Source: Isoetes taiwanensis
Taxonomy: Eukaryota; Streptophyta; Lycopodiopsida; Isoetales; Isoetaceae
Direction of reading: 5' to 3'
Assembly (NCBI GenBank): GCA_021234155.1
Contig: JAJEKV010000088.1
Coordinates: 188,001 to 252,000 of the forward strand
DNA: 64,000 nt
Of the stretch, positions 48,188 through 58,250 are shown in pieces. A program made the translations under genes and the position numbers. The notes beneath the pieces are model-generated. The model did no database searches, had not been told where the DNA came from, and saw only the letters and a program-made list of their open reading frames with translations. Within the stretch, counting starts at the first letter, position 1. Each line of letters opens with the position of its first letter.

Positions 48188-48713
48188 GTAACCAAACTTG
48201 TTCCTCCATGTGAAGTTTTTATCATAGTAGCTTGGGCGAAAGGATTTTTTGCTCGAACAAGACTTACAGACCTGTGCTTCCAGCAAACACTATTTTTTCA
48301 CTTGGATTTGAACATGCTGCTTTGGAAATATGACTTCACTATTTTTGTGTCTTTACCTCTTACTTCAATCTAATTTCTAGCAGCCATCTTGTTCAAACGA
48401 TTATGGTATTCTATGTCCTTTGTCATTTTCCATGTTTTAAGGTGCAAACATTAAAGTAATTTCTTGTCTTAATGAGCCTTCAAACTTAAAATGCTTGCTT
48501 ATTGTTATCTTATTCTAATTAACGTGGTGTTTTTTCTATCTTTAGTCTTCTGATCATATCTTGCATTATTTTTGACTTAATACCTCAAATCAAGGCCCGA
48601 ATTGGATAATCACCTGTATCTAGTTCGGGACTGCATTTAAAAGGCTTTTATGTCCAAATGGACTTAGGAGTCTTAATGGTCTGATGTAAATCAGGCTTAA
48701 AAGGGGTTTTTTT

Positions 48714-49118
48714 TTTTTTTTTCCAAACACGATTTGCCACGAGTGGCAAAACTTATATATATAATATTATTAATAAATTATAAAAGACATTACTTAGAAA
48801 AAAAATCAAATAAATAAATATTATTAAATATCAGTTTGTCATGCGTGACAAAAGTAAAATTGGCAGGCGTGACAAAAGTAAAGGTTTTTGTCACGCGTGA
48901 CAAAAACATTTGTCACACGTGACAAATATAATTATTTATCACACGTGAAAGACCTATATTTGTCACGAGTGGCAAAATTATTTAAATATCACGCATGACT
49001 AATGGATTCATGCTTGTCAGGAGTGAGAAAGGTTATTTGTCACGATACTAATAATATAATAATATAGTGTATTTTGCATGACAAAAACTATGTCAAACAA
49101 GGGTTATCTCTACTAGTG
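48714..49118 (-). mobile_element. CACTA-type transposon terminus with palindromic subterminal repeats
   Basis: On the minus strand the sequence starts CACTAGTAGAGATAACCC at 49118. Inside are at least five near-identical 18-bp palindromes of the form TTTGTCACGCGTGACAAA (48733-48750, 48835-48852, about 48887-48904, 48909-48926, 48959-48976). CACTA ends carry such subterminal arrays as transposase binding sites. No second CACTA end was found on the left, where a long T run joins Y copy B, so this is a solo or truncated end. Confidence 0.75.
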
Positions 49119-49345
49119 AAACAGTGAATTCAACATCTTTTTTTTTTCTGCTATCTGTCGCGTTCAATCTGGCATATACCCCTCTCATTCCTTTCAACTA
49201 ATCCATCTAAGCCATTAATTCCATATATTCACAGAATATTCAATGAAGAATACAATGTTGCCTAGGGTATATCCTTTGGGCAACCCAAAAAGATAAGTAT
49301 AGCAGAGTAAAGGATTTTCTTTGGAAAATTTGGCAAAAATTTGAG
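49119..49345 (-). repeat. Dispersed repeat, inverted relative of 1131-1335
   Basis: The reverse complement matches 1131-1335, with an extra block (about 49215-49280) in this copy. It abuts the CACTA end, so the transposon inserted at or near its edge. Confidence 0.6.
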
Positions 49346-49432
49346 AAAATGTGAAACTTGAGTTGTGGCTGAGAGTGGCCATTTAAAATAGCCAGAGCTT
49401 CAAATTCTTCCATGTGTGTCTGAGCACTCTGA

Positions 49433-50011
49433 TCAAGGATGGGCTTCCCTTTCGCATTCCCAAAACCGGATAGGTAAGTTTAAGGTTGTGAGCAGTTGAC
49501 GGCGGGATGGCAACTTTGGGGCGTAAGAATAAGCAGGTCCTGGAGGTACAGCCGAGGGCTGCGAGCAAGGCATTTGAGTGGGAACAGTAAACCTAGAAGG
49601 TCCATAAATGTGGGCGTCAGTAGGCAAGATCCGTTGTGAGCCATCCTCATTCAATTTGAGATCTCCGATATTGTAGACATTAACGAGAGATTGAAAAGAT
49701 AAAGAAGACTGAAATTTTTGGGCCTAGTTGGGACCAAAAGAAACCTGAGTGTAGCTCATACCATGCTGTGGGAAAGACGGTTGTGAAGGTAACGGCGTCG
49801 GTCCAGAGGGAATATGAATATAAGTGCTCTCTGGCATTTGAAAGTAGTGAGGAGTCTGATGTACGGGAGTGTGATGTGGTGACTGTGGTTGAGAGCAATG
49901 TTTGCAAGTAGGGGGTGACCCCAGTCGGGAGCAGGCACGAGGGGTAGGAGGTGCAGAATAAGCATGCGAGCAGAAGCGGCCTCCTACAATGTCATAATCA
50001 GCATCGTACAT
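49433..50011 (-). pseudogene. Proline-rich protein C-terminal exon remnant with one in-frame stop
   Basis: From MYDADYDIVGG (50011) an open frame rich in Pro, Ser, His, Gln and Tyr (SAPPTPRACSRLGSPP, CKHCSQPQSPHHTP) reaches QVSFGPN then TAG (about 49724). The same frame resumes as AQKFQSSLSFQSLVNVY and runs about 95 codons to a second stop. A single substitution thus splits one long frame. No domain recognised; a disordered regulatory tail is likely. Confidence 0.4.
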
Positions 50012-50383
50012 ATCGCAAGCAGCTTCCCTGCATTGATGACGATCTAATCTAGCCGTAATTTGGCTAAGAAGCTCGTTTGAGTAAAAGCACGAACAGACAT
50101 CTCGTTATCTGGAGAGAAGAAGTAAGACCCGATAATGGCGACAGTATTTAGGATCTGGAGTTTGGGATCGTCTGCAAGACAGTCCTCGGCGAGGATCCTT
50201 GGATCAAGCAGACAAATCCTTAGTATAGTGTGTCATGCGGGATTTTTCAAAGGGATCAGAACAAAAAGAATGAAACAGAAAAGCACAGGAAACTATATGC
50301 CAAGATAAGAATCCTTTGAATATCAAAAAGAGTACATGAGGTCTTATTGAGACGAGAGAACTGAAACAAGACGATACTAGGTC

Positions 50384-50746
50384 TCATCTAAAAAACTTGA
50401 GATCTAACTCTACTGATATATATAGTACAACGGCCTTGGGCCCAAAATATATATATGGAAGAGCCTTTGTGATCTCAGTCACCAACTCCTGGATCATATG
50501 CTTGATTTGAGGGAATCTTTGCAGTGCCATCATTACTGTCCGGAATCCCGCTAATTCAAGGCCGAACTCCTCGGAGGCGGTCATTTGTCTTGTCTTGTCC
50601 TCTTCTTTGATGAGGGCGTGGCTTTCTGCGTGGTTTTCGACGGGGGCATGGATTTGTTACCTGACACTTGACCTTGATCCTTGCCTTTGATCTGTGTTAT
50701 GCTCAGGAATAGTTCAATGCCTGGCTGCACTGGACTAACAGATCTC
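50384..50746 (-). pseudogene. Possible exon with basic segment, family unknown
   Basis: After a plausible acceptor (TTTCTTTTCAG), an open frame starts RSVSPVQPGIELFLS, passes a Lys/Arg-rich stretch (KATPSSKKRTRQ), and ends EFGLELAGFRTVMMALQRF then a stop. Composition suggests a nuclear protein fragment. No homologue recognised and no neighbouring exon found. Confidence 0.25.
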
Positions 50747-51450
50747 TGAAAAGAAATATCTGGAATTTAATAAGACCATGTTATCCAGAGGTATTTGTTT
50801 GTTAAAGAAAACGTCTTTAAGAAGATTATACCTTGTTGAGAGTTTGCTGAGCGGATATTGAAAACTAGCCTTGAAGGTACCTTGACTATACGTTATCTTT
50901 ATATTATAAAATTATTGAGTAAGTATGTTGTCAACGAAACCCTAACCCTAATTTCGACATTTAGGGTTTTAAGATATCCTGCACGATGGTTTCTGATATA
51001 TCGGGCCAAGATCCTCCCATTTTCGTGTAGAAGATCTGGAGGATTTTAGTTGGCACAGTGGTTGCTCCTTCAGTTCAGACACAGCCTAGGTAAAACAAAA
51101 TGGTGCAGTTCAAGCAGATGTCTTCAATGTAGGCTACAAGGCAAATCTGAGTTTTTCTATTTTTTTTCGACACTTATCTGAGGACGAGATTGTAATCTGC
51201 AATTGAACCTATACAAGGGCAGATTGAAATGCACTTTTAGAGGCTAAAGGAGGATTTATAGCAGATTTTGCCTGGGCAATACATCCCTCAAATAGCAAAG
51301 GCCAGGGCTTCAACAGACAAATCTGCAACGAACCGCCATGCACAGAGATTAGTTTACATGCTATGCAGGTAGAGTGTTGAACATATAGCATGAAATTTAT
51401 CCTTATGGTTGAGATTTGATACGGTCTTTCTTCCTGTGCATGAAGCAGCT

Positions 51451-51740
51451 ATGGCGGCTTCCACTACTTGCAACCTCCTCGTACGAATCTGGCCCATAGC
51501 AGTGCCAAAACATCCTCCTACTCTTGATTCATCAGTCCCAACACCATTGCTTCCCAAAAGAAATTTTGAAACTTTGTTTTCGAAGTTTATTTCACCGTAG
51601 CTTGAACTCGAAAAACCATGATGAGGAATTAATCTATAGGCTAGAATATGGAGAATGGTTCCAAATAGTTAGGAAATGAGCTTCACAAGGCTGCATTTAT
51701 GGACACTGTCAGAAGGAGGCTATTAAGCACCAAGCGACCA
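51451..51740 (+). pseudogene. Broken first exon of an unidentified, possibly organelle-targeted protein
   Basis: MAASTTCNLLVRIWPIAVPK is Ser/Thr/Ala-rich and poor in acidic residues, as in transit peptides. The frame stops at 51600, but coding-like text resumes in other frames: EELIYRLEYGEWFQIVRK, then ELHKAAFMDTVRRRLLSTK. It ends at a GTAAGC donor after 51740. At least two frameshifts make it a pseudogene. Neighbouring acyl-CoA dehydrogenase sequence belongs to another gene. Confidence 0.4.
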
Positions 51741-52010
51741 GTAAGCATCCATCCCTACAGATATGCATCATCTAGAATCAGAGGTTTAACCAGACTTTCA
51801 TTAGTTTGACAGGCTATTTGCGGGATTCAAGATGTGAGATTCTAAACTCAAGTTATATAACGCCTTTGCGTGTAATCAGGAGGAACAAGCTGGGTCACGA
51901 CAATTAACATATATTCATATAGCCCGCAGTTCATAGCTTGCAATTTTTTTCGTAAAATTTAACCAGGTAGTTGGAAATATGTTTGTCATATATGTTTCTC
52001 ATTCTTCAAG

Positions 52011-52146
52011 AGTTTGCTAAGAAGGAATTTCTTCCATATGCATCCGAATGGAATGACAAGAAGCATTTCCCTATTGACGTGATTCAGAAGGCTGCTTCTC
52101 TAGGTTTTGGTGGCCTTTCCGGTGACTATGCGTTTGGTGGTTCAGG
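52011..52146 (+). pseudogene. Acyl-CoA dehydrogenase (isobutyryl-CoA type) single exon
   Basis: A single 136-bp exon with CAAG acceptor and GGGTAA donor encodes FAKKEFLPYASEWNDKKHFP, then DVIQKAASLGFGGL, then YAFGGSG. This is the N-terminal helical domain of the acyl-CoA dehydrogenase family, closest in my memory to ACAD8-like enzymes (AEWDxKxxFP, GFGG, GGSG). The exon is open but no other exon was found nearby. It is probably a captured fragment in the Helitron ending at 53769. Confidence 0.7.
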
Positions 52147-53740
52147 GTAATTCTTCCTTTATTTTTCTTGAAATTGCATGCAATCAAAGTTTATGCACAA
52201 TATGTTTTCCAGCATGTGCACAGGGCGCATATTACGCTTTTTAGTTCTACGATACATTGACAGTTAATCTGCATATAGCCAGCATCGTAGGAGAGCTTGG
52301 AGCGAGATTTATGACAACTCCTCTTTCTAAAAGATGGAGTGAAAAGATGGGAAATGTGCTTATACTGAAATACAAGATCGTTGGTAATGCACTGAAATCC
52401 GTTGTAATTATTTGTGTTGTTTAAGAAGGGAATTTTGTATGCCCCATTGTAAAACCATAATGGTTATGTGTGTTGTTCAAGGTGGGAATTTACGATGCCT
52501 CATTGTAAGACCATAATGAAGTTGTGTACCATCAAAGCTACTCAATATGAATGGGCTTTTTTCACAAGCTAAGCATAGCAAGACAACAAGTTGAGAAGGG
52601 CCATGCATGTCTATGGACATAGTATAGTAGTTGCTCTATATTGTAGAGCAATATAGAGCAAATCTTTGTTACCACAAATGTAGATGAATATTAACAAGAC
52701 CATTGATTGATTAGCAATAAAATACAAACAAGCTAGCAATAGTTCTATCGTTCATCTCAAATAGTATAGAACTTTGAACACTTGCCTTTAAAAATTGAAG
52801 CATTTGCCTTTAGGAATTGAAGCATACATTTGAAGGCATGTTGCCCTTAGACGATGGAATTCTATATTATAGTTAGTTGATGCCCCATGGTTGAATTTAC
52901 ATGTTAGAATTTTCTTGAATCAATAGTTTATTGTTAGATTTAATTAAAAAATAAACCCTGCTCTTATGCAACATTCTCACGTTAACCCAAAGCATGATTG
53001 TAAGTTGCCAAATAAATGAAAATAGTAACATCACTGTAATAGTATGGTTGGGACTTAAGCACAACAAAATGTTGCTATTGTCTACGATACATTTAGTTGA
53101 GGACCATTGCTGGCTAGATAAGAAGGTTCTTTTAAAGAATAAATTCAATAGCGTAATTGGGTTCTAAAATAGAGGCATAGAAGCAGATAACTACTTGAAC
53201 CTTGATAACATTGTTGGCTTATCATTTACAGGTTTTTAGCTTATGCCCATAATTCCATGCTTATCGAGTCCACTCGCACTTATGCCTATAATTTCATGCT
53301 TACCTACTTAATGATGCTGGGCTTGGTTTTTAGTAACATTATTATATTTGTGTGTGAGTGCATGTGTGTCGTAAATCAAAACCTTGGAGGTTCAAATACC
53401 ATTGGCTACGGTATTAGGGACAGGTTCATATTCAGACAACAAGATGACTTTGACATAAGCAAGGGGTGATATGCTCGGGGAATATGCTCTGCACAACAAT
53501 GACAACAACAACAATAATGTATCTCTCTACCTTGATCTTCTAAGTGCAAAGAGGATACTTTCCTTCAACATGGAGCAAAAAGAAAAGAGCCTTACAATGC
53601 ACTATATTTTTAAAAATTATTTCAGAATTTCAGGTAAGTGTTGGAGATTCTTATTGATTAAGGAAGGAATACTGAGTTAAAACCAGTACGTTAGGGTGTC
53701 TCATTATTCTTTTCAACATCCCTTACAAGTCCTTGGCGTA
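52147..53740. other. No gene recognised
   Basis: AT-rich. It contains a local repeat of 'tgtaattatttgtgttgtt/cattgtaaaaccataatgg' around 52400-52520 and 'tagagcaatatagagcaa' near 52645. Likely Helitron interior. Confidence 0.35.
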
Positions 53741-53769
53741 TGCCCAGCAATGCTGGGCACCGTTACTAG
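53741..53769 (+). mobile_element. Helitron 3' terminus (plus strand)
   Basis: Hairpin TGCCCAGC-AAT-GCTGGGCA (53741-53759), then CCGTTA, then CTAG ending at 53769 and followed by T. The end is nearly identical to that of the array Helitron, so the same family. The 5' TC end was not found. Confidence 0.75.
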
Positions 53770-54186
53770 TCTAATAATAAATAGGAAAGACTGAATTGTA
53801 CCATGTTATAGACGCCAACAAGCACTACAGACCTGAAAGTATTTAGCTGAACGAATCAATTATTCTTAGTGCAATGACTAACTAGAATCAAGATAATTAT
53901 TCAAGCTAATTATTCAAGATAATATTACTAGAATAATCCTTCTAGCACAATGAGTTCATATCAAGAACTAGTCTTTATGAAATCCCAATCATTGTCAATA
54001 AACTATTCTGTTATAATCAATAAACTTTAGACCATCAGCATTTCAGAATAACCTTGGTGACCGTAGGCCTTGTAGCCTCTGCAAAAAGATATGCACGACC
54101 CCATTTCTCAAACACCTAGTCTCCTTCGATTTATAGGGTTAGATCCGGCCGCTTAGGCTTGGATCCGGCTGCTTGGGAATGCATAT

Positions 54187-54362
54187 GTTCTACTATAACT
54201 GCTTACTTCATATATATTTCTTCTTTCAGTTTAGTATTCAGAAATGCAGTATTCACATCCATATGATGGATTTCTATATTTACAAACATTTGCAATAACC
54301 AAAAGCATTCTGATACTATTCAATTTCACCAAGGGTGAAAAAACTTCTTCATAGAATGGCCT
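54187..54362 (-). mobile_element. Copia reverse-transcriptase remnant
   Basis: Minus-strand frames give KFFHP / FSPLVKLNSIRMLLVIA, then HHMDVNTAFLN and KEEIYMK. This is the copia reverse-transcriptase segment that follows the one ending at 56379. Frameshifts are present. It may be the continuation of the 56379-58250 element, separated by about 2 kb. Confidence 0.75.
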
Positions 54363-54388
54363 TTTTTTTTTAGAGAAGCCTTGTGCCA

Positions 54389-54530
54389 ATATCTAGCATA
54401 ATGACAGGGGGTCATCTTTGTGTTTTTGTACGATATTTACAAAGGTTTTCCTATGATTTCATTGCCGTATTCATCTAGGCATACTAAACAGTATTTCTAG
54501 AGTGACGCTTATCTTGACCATTCATTTTTT
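54389..54530 (+). repeat. Shared left-terminus sequence, copy 2
   Basis: AATATCTAGCATAATGACAG, then GTTTTCCTATGATTTC, then GGCATACTAAACAGTATTTC matches 39263-39400. It begins immediately after the copia remnant. Confidence 0.75.
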
Positions 54531-55055
54531 ATGAGAGGCAGCATCGAGCGGTCACGATTAAATTTATAATGTTTTGTCTATTAAGTTTTTTTAAAAAGGG
54601 TTGTAATTGGCACCCCTTACTCTTTTCAATGGCGCAGATTGAATGCATGGTTTTAAATTTAACGGTTTACAATTGGGGTATTCTTTAAAAAAGGAAAAAA
54701 AAAACAAGAAAAAACCCTTGCCATGCAACCATCGTGTGCCCAAACTTTAGGGTTCCATAACCAGCCGGCGCCCTCTCCATCTCCCCTTTCATGCTTGCAT
54801 TACACGTTTTTTCCTTCCCAAGATTTCCGCCCTTGCTTCATCTTCGCATTCCGGCGGATTTCCCCTTCATTTGGAGCACTTTTCTAGGGTTCCCGGTTCT
54901 TGAAATCTTATCTTCTGGTAGATCAAAACAGATGCTTTCTATGACGGTTTGGCTTCTGTTGTTCTAAATTTAACTTGTGCTTGATTCTATTTCACAGATT
55001 TATAACTGAGTAGTGACACATTCAGGCGGTCTGCAACCCCTTACAAAACCTTCCG

Positions 55056-55605
55056 GTGGCATCTCTTGCATGCTTTAGTTCTAGCTCCAGAAGCTTTAAA
55101 GTTATAGTGGCAGGTTATTCCTCAGGAAACGACTCTACAACTAGGGTTATAGTGGCTAGGGTGTATTGTCGTGCTTGTTTTCCACTTGGAGTTATGGCAT
55201 ACAGTGCTGTGTTAGCACCTTACCTTGCTGAACATGGTGGATGTGCAATCATGGTTGGAGGTCTTAGGAAAGCTGGTGGCAGAGAATTCAATTCAGAAAG
55301 TTTTTATATCTGGCAACTACACCAGAGTGCCAAGTCTTGGAAGGAGGTGACCAGAATGCCTCAGAAAACTTGCAAGAAATTTTTGCAGCTTATTAAGTTT
55401 GATAGATTCAGGTGCATTGGAGAAGGTGTATATCACCAGTGCTGATGCTAGTCTTGCCCTTATGTATGCTTTCTCGTGTAGTGCACGGAAATGGTTGCCA
55501 GAGTGCAATTTACAAGTAGGAAGACATCAGCTAAAGTCAATACTTCACTATGCACATGGCCTACACTCAACCGTCTTGCTGAAATACATGAGGTTGGAAG
55601 AATAG
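55056..55605 (+). pseudogene. F-box/kelch-type protein C-terminal fragment
   Basis: A 129-codon frame has MAYSAVLAPYLAEHGGCAIM, then ESFYIWQLHQSAKSWKEVTR, then MPQKTCKKF. After a one-step frameshift it continues ITSADASLALMYAF and ARKWLPEC. The order (W-x-L...SWKEV..MP...C..F, then ALMY...WLP.C) matches plant F-box/kelch C-termini. The F-box is absent, and the sequence upstream of 55056 looks like leader or intron. Confidence 0.65.
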
Positions 55606-55679
55606 GGCTCCGCCATCAGCCTGGGTCTGACAGTCTTCTCACTTCGTGCACATTTCGAAAGCTGAGGCAGGGTTTTTAA

Positions 55680-56108
55680 GTGAATCTACAGAGAAGCATG
55701 CAGGTGTTCTATACGGGCTGCTCCGAAAAATTTAGAGCTACTGCAACATCACCTATCTAGCACTTCTTTGGTTTTACTTACAGTACATGTCTAGTCATGG
55801 TAATCATGTTGCGATTTTCACAAGTTCGTATCTACAATTGCTACTAGTAGTATATAGGCTTCAAATCCCATAAGATGTGCTACTGCTGTCACAGATGTAC
55901 ATAGATGTACATGGATATTATGTATGTGGGTTCAAATCCCACAAAGCTTACAAATTTGACTTGATATCTTATAATATTTTAGTTATAATATTTTATAATT
56001 TCTTATTTCATATTTCATATTTTAATTATTGTATTTCATAACTCTACGCAATATTTTTCAAAATTCAATTCTTACTCTAACATAAACCATTGCACTATAA
56101 AAAAACAT
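55680..56108. other. No gene recognised
   Basis: Short and AT-rich, with 'tcttataatattttagttataatattttataa' type runs around 55965-56000. Nothing coding. Confidence 0.4.
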
Positions 56109-56378
56109 ACGAAAATCCCCCTTTGACCCCCTTTGGTTTGGGTGCATATTCACACGAGGGGTCACTCCGGGCAGCGAGAGCCCTTAAATTATATTATACA
56201 CGTATGAAATTGACACCATATAGTACATTAACTCAAATCTTATAGTATCTCGCACACCTGCACATACAGTATATAAAAATTTGTACATGGATACCCCACA
56301 AACGAGGATCGCTATCTACGGTCCACATCAAGGAATAAAAGGCATATATGGCCATCCGAGGGCATATATGCCTTATAT
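56109..56378. mobile_element. Foldback element, family F1, copy 3 (truncated)
   Basis: The left arm TTTGGGTGCATATTCACACG (about 56139-56158) and the core (GATACCCCACAAACGAGGAT) match the other F1 copies. The right arm is missing where it meets copia sequence near 'ggcatatatgcc'. Confidence 0.75.
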
Positions 56379-58250
56379 TTAGGGCCGATTCCATCAGGTC
56401 CTGTTTTGATCTTAAAGAGCCACTTATTCCCAACTACATTTTTATTTTCTGAAATGTCAACTAGCTCATATGTCTTAGTTTTTGCAAATGAGACCATTTC
56501 ATCTTGCATGGCTTTAAGCCACTTTTCCTTATTAGGGCCTACTAGTACTTCAGCATAATTTTTCGGTACACTTAAATCTGAAAGCATAAGAACTTCAAAA
56601 GATTATGCATCTCATCTTTTTCTTCCATAAGCCTTCTTCTCCTCCCTTGATCATCTCGTCCATGCAAATTGGCATCGATTTGAACACCTTCTTTAAGCAT
56701 TTGTGCTTCAGTCCTCCTCTTTCTTTTGGATTGTTCAGCTTGCTCATCCTTCTTTTGTGTCAGATATGTTGCATCCTGCACAATCTCATTGCTCAAGTCA
56801 AATTTAAATATATCACTTTTGTTATCTGAGGTGATTGCAGTATCATCACTATCATCAATGTCAAAGGTGACTTTGTGTTCAAATTCGTTTTCCTACTGTG
56901 ATTCATCTATTAATTCTTTAATGCTTCCAGCTGAATCTTCTTGCATATTTATTTTGGGTATGACTTTGTAATACTGACTTCTATCAAAGGTAACATCTCG
57001 GCTTACTAGCACTCTTCTTTTCTTAGGATCATAAAGTCTATATGCTTTGGACAATTCATCATACCCAACAAGATATGATATGTAAGCTCGATCATCTAAT
57101 CTTTCCTTAACTCTTCAGGCACATGAACAAAAGCCAAGCATCCATATGCCTTAAATCTATCATATGATGGCACTTTTCCAGACCATAGCATTTGAGGAAT
57201 TGTACCATGTAAGCTTAATGAAGGCAATGTATTCTGCACCAACACAGCTACCTTGACTGCCTCTTCCAAAAGGAAATTTGGTAGTCCTGAGTACTTGAGC
57301 ATACTCCTGACAGCATTCAAGATAGTACGATTTTTCCTTTCTGCTATCCCATTTTATTAAGGGGAGAATCTGCAGGTCAATTGTCTTTTGATTCCCTTGT
57401 GCTTGCGATATTTATTAAACTCATTTGACAAATACTCTCCTCCTCTATCAAAGCGTATGCATTTAACCTTCCTTCCAGTTTCTAATTGCATCTCATTGAC
57501 ATATTTCTTAAAGATCTCAAAAGTTGAATCCTTATTTTTTAAACAATAGACTTTAGCATTCCTACTAAAATCATCTATGAATGTCATAAAATACCTCTTT
57601 TCTGACAAAATGATGACATTCAAAGGCCCGCACAAGTCTGTGTGTACTAAATCCAGCACATCCCTGGCTCATTTAACTGATTTTCTAAATAGAAATCAGC
57701 TATGCTTTCCAACCAAGCACCCTGCACGCTTAAAATCAGCATTTTTGCATTGTGAAGCATTAATCATTCCCCTTTTTATTACAAATTCAACTATTTTAGA
57801 ATTGACATGGCAGAGTTTCTCATTCCATATTTTAATTGTAATAACTGTGACAAGATTCAAACTTGGCAAATAATGTTCTGCATTTAATCCAAAGAGATTT
57901 CGAACCCTTTTTCCTGTAAACATGATTTTATTTCCAAGAAACACTTTACAATGAAGTTTTTCAAAGACAACCTTGTATCCAAGGTCCACCAACTAACATG
58001 TAGAAATTAAGTTCCTAACTAATCCTGGAACACACAGAACTTCTTCTAATTTGATCACTTTTCCTTCAAGATCATACAACTCGAGCATGCCTGAGTCTTC
58101 TATTTCTTGAAGTTTCCCATTGCCCGTTTGCACATGTCCTCCTTTTCTTCCTTTGCAGTTCTTGAGAACTTCAAATGAACATGTTACTGTCCTCTCAGCT
58201 CCTGAATCTAAAATCATGAGCTTAGAATCATTTTTCTCTTTCCTTCCATT
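56379..58250 (-). mobile_element. Ty1/copia polyprotein remnant (protease, integrase, RT start)
   Basis: In minus-strand order: protease around ILDSGAERTVTC (about 58215); pre-integrase region with KLCHVNSKIVEF; integrase with DLVHTDLCGP, FIDDFSRNAKVY and RFDRGGEYLSNEF (about 57650-57400); C-terminal integrase KYSGLPNFLLEEAV; then RT start KWLKAMQDEM and NKWLFKIKTGPDG. Stops and frameshifts separate the blocks. Gag, most RT, RNase H and both LTRs are absent. Bounded by F1 copy 3 on one side and a LINE on the other. Inactive. Confidence 0.92.

Larger units (their letters stand above)
45655..48706 (+). repeat. Second tandem duplication, copy B
   Basis: X (45655-46058) directly abuts Y (46059-48706). 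It ends inside GGGGTTTTTT, where copy A continues and copy B passes into CACTA-type sequence. Confidence 0.9.

Noticed and set aside
48733-48976. Regularly repeated 18-bp palindromes as a CRISPR-like array
   Set aside because: Spacing is irregular, the repeats are degenerate, and they sit at a CACTA end in a plant genome; subterminal transposase-binding repeats explain them.
39267-53769. A single 14.5-kb Helitron running from the TCTAGCATAA text to the CTAG at 53769
   Set aside because: It would have to span independent insertions and the X-Y duplication, and the left junction does not obey the A|T rule.
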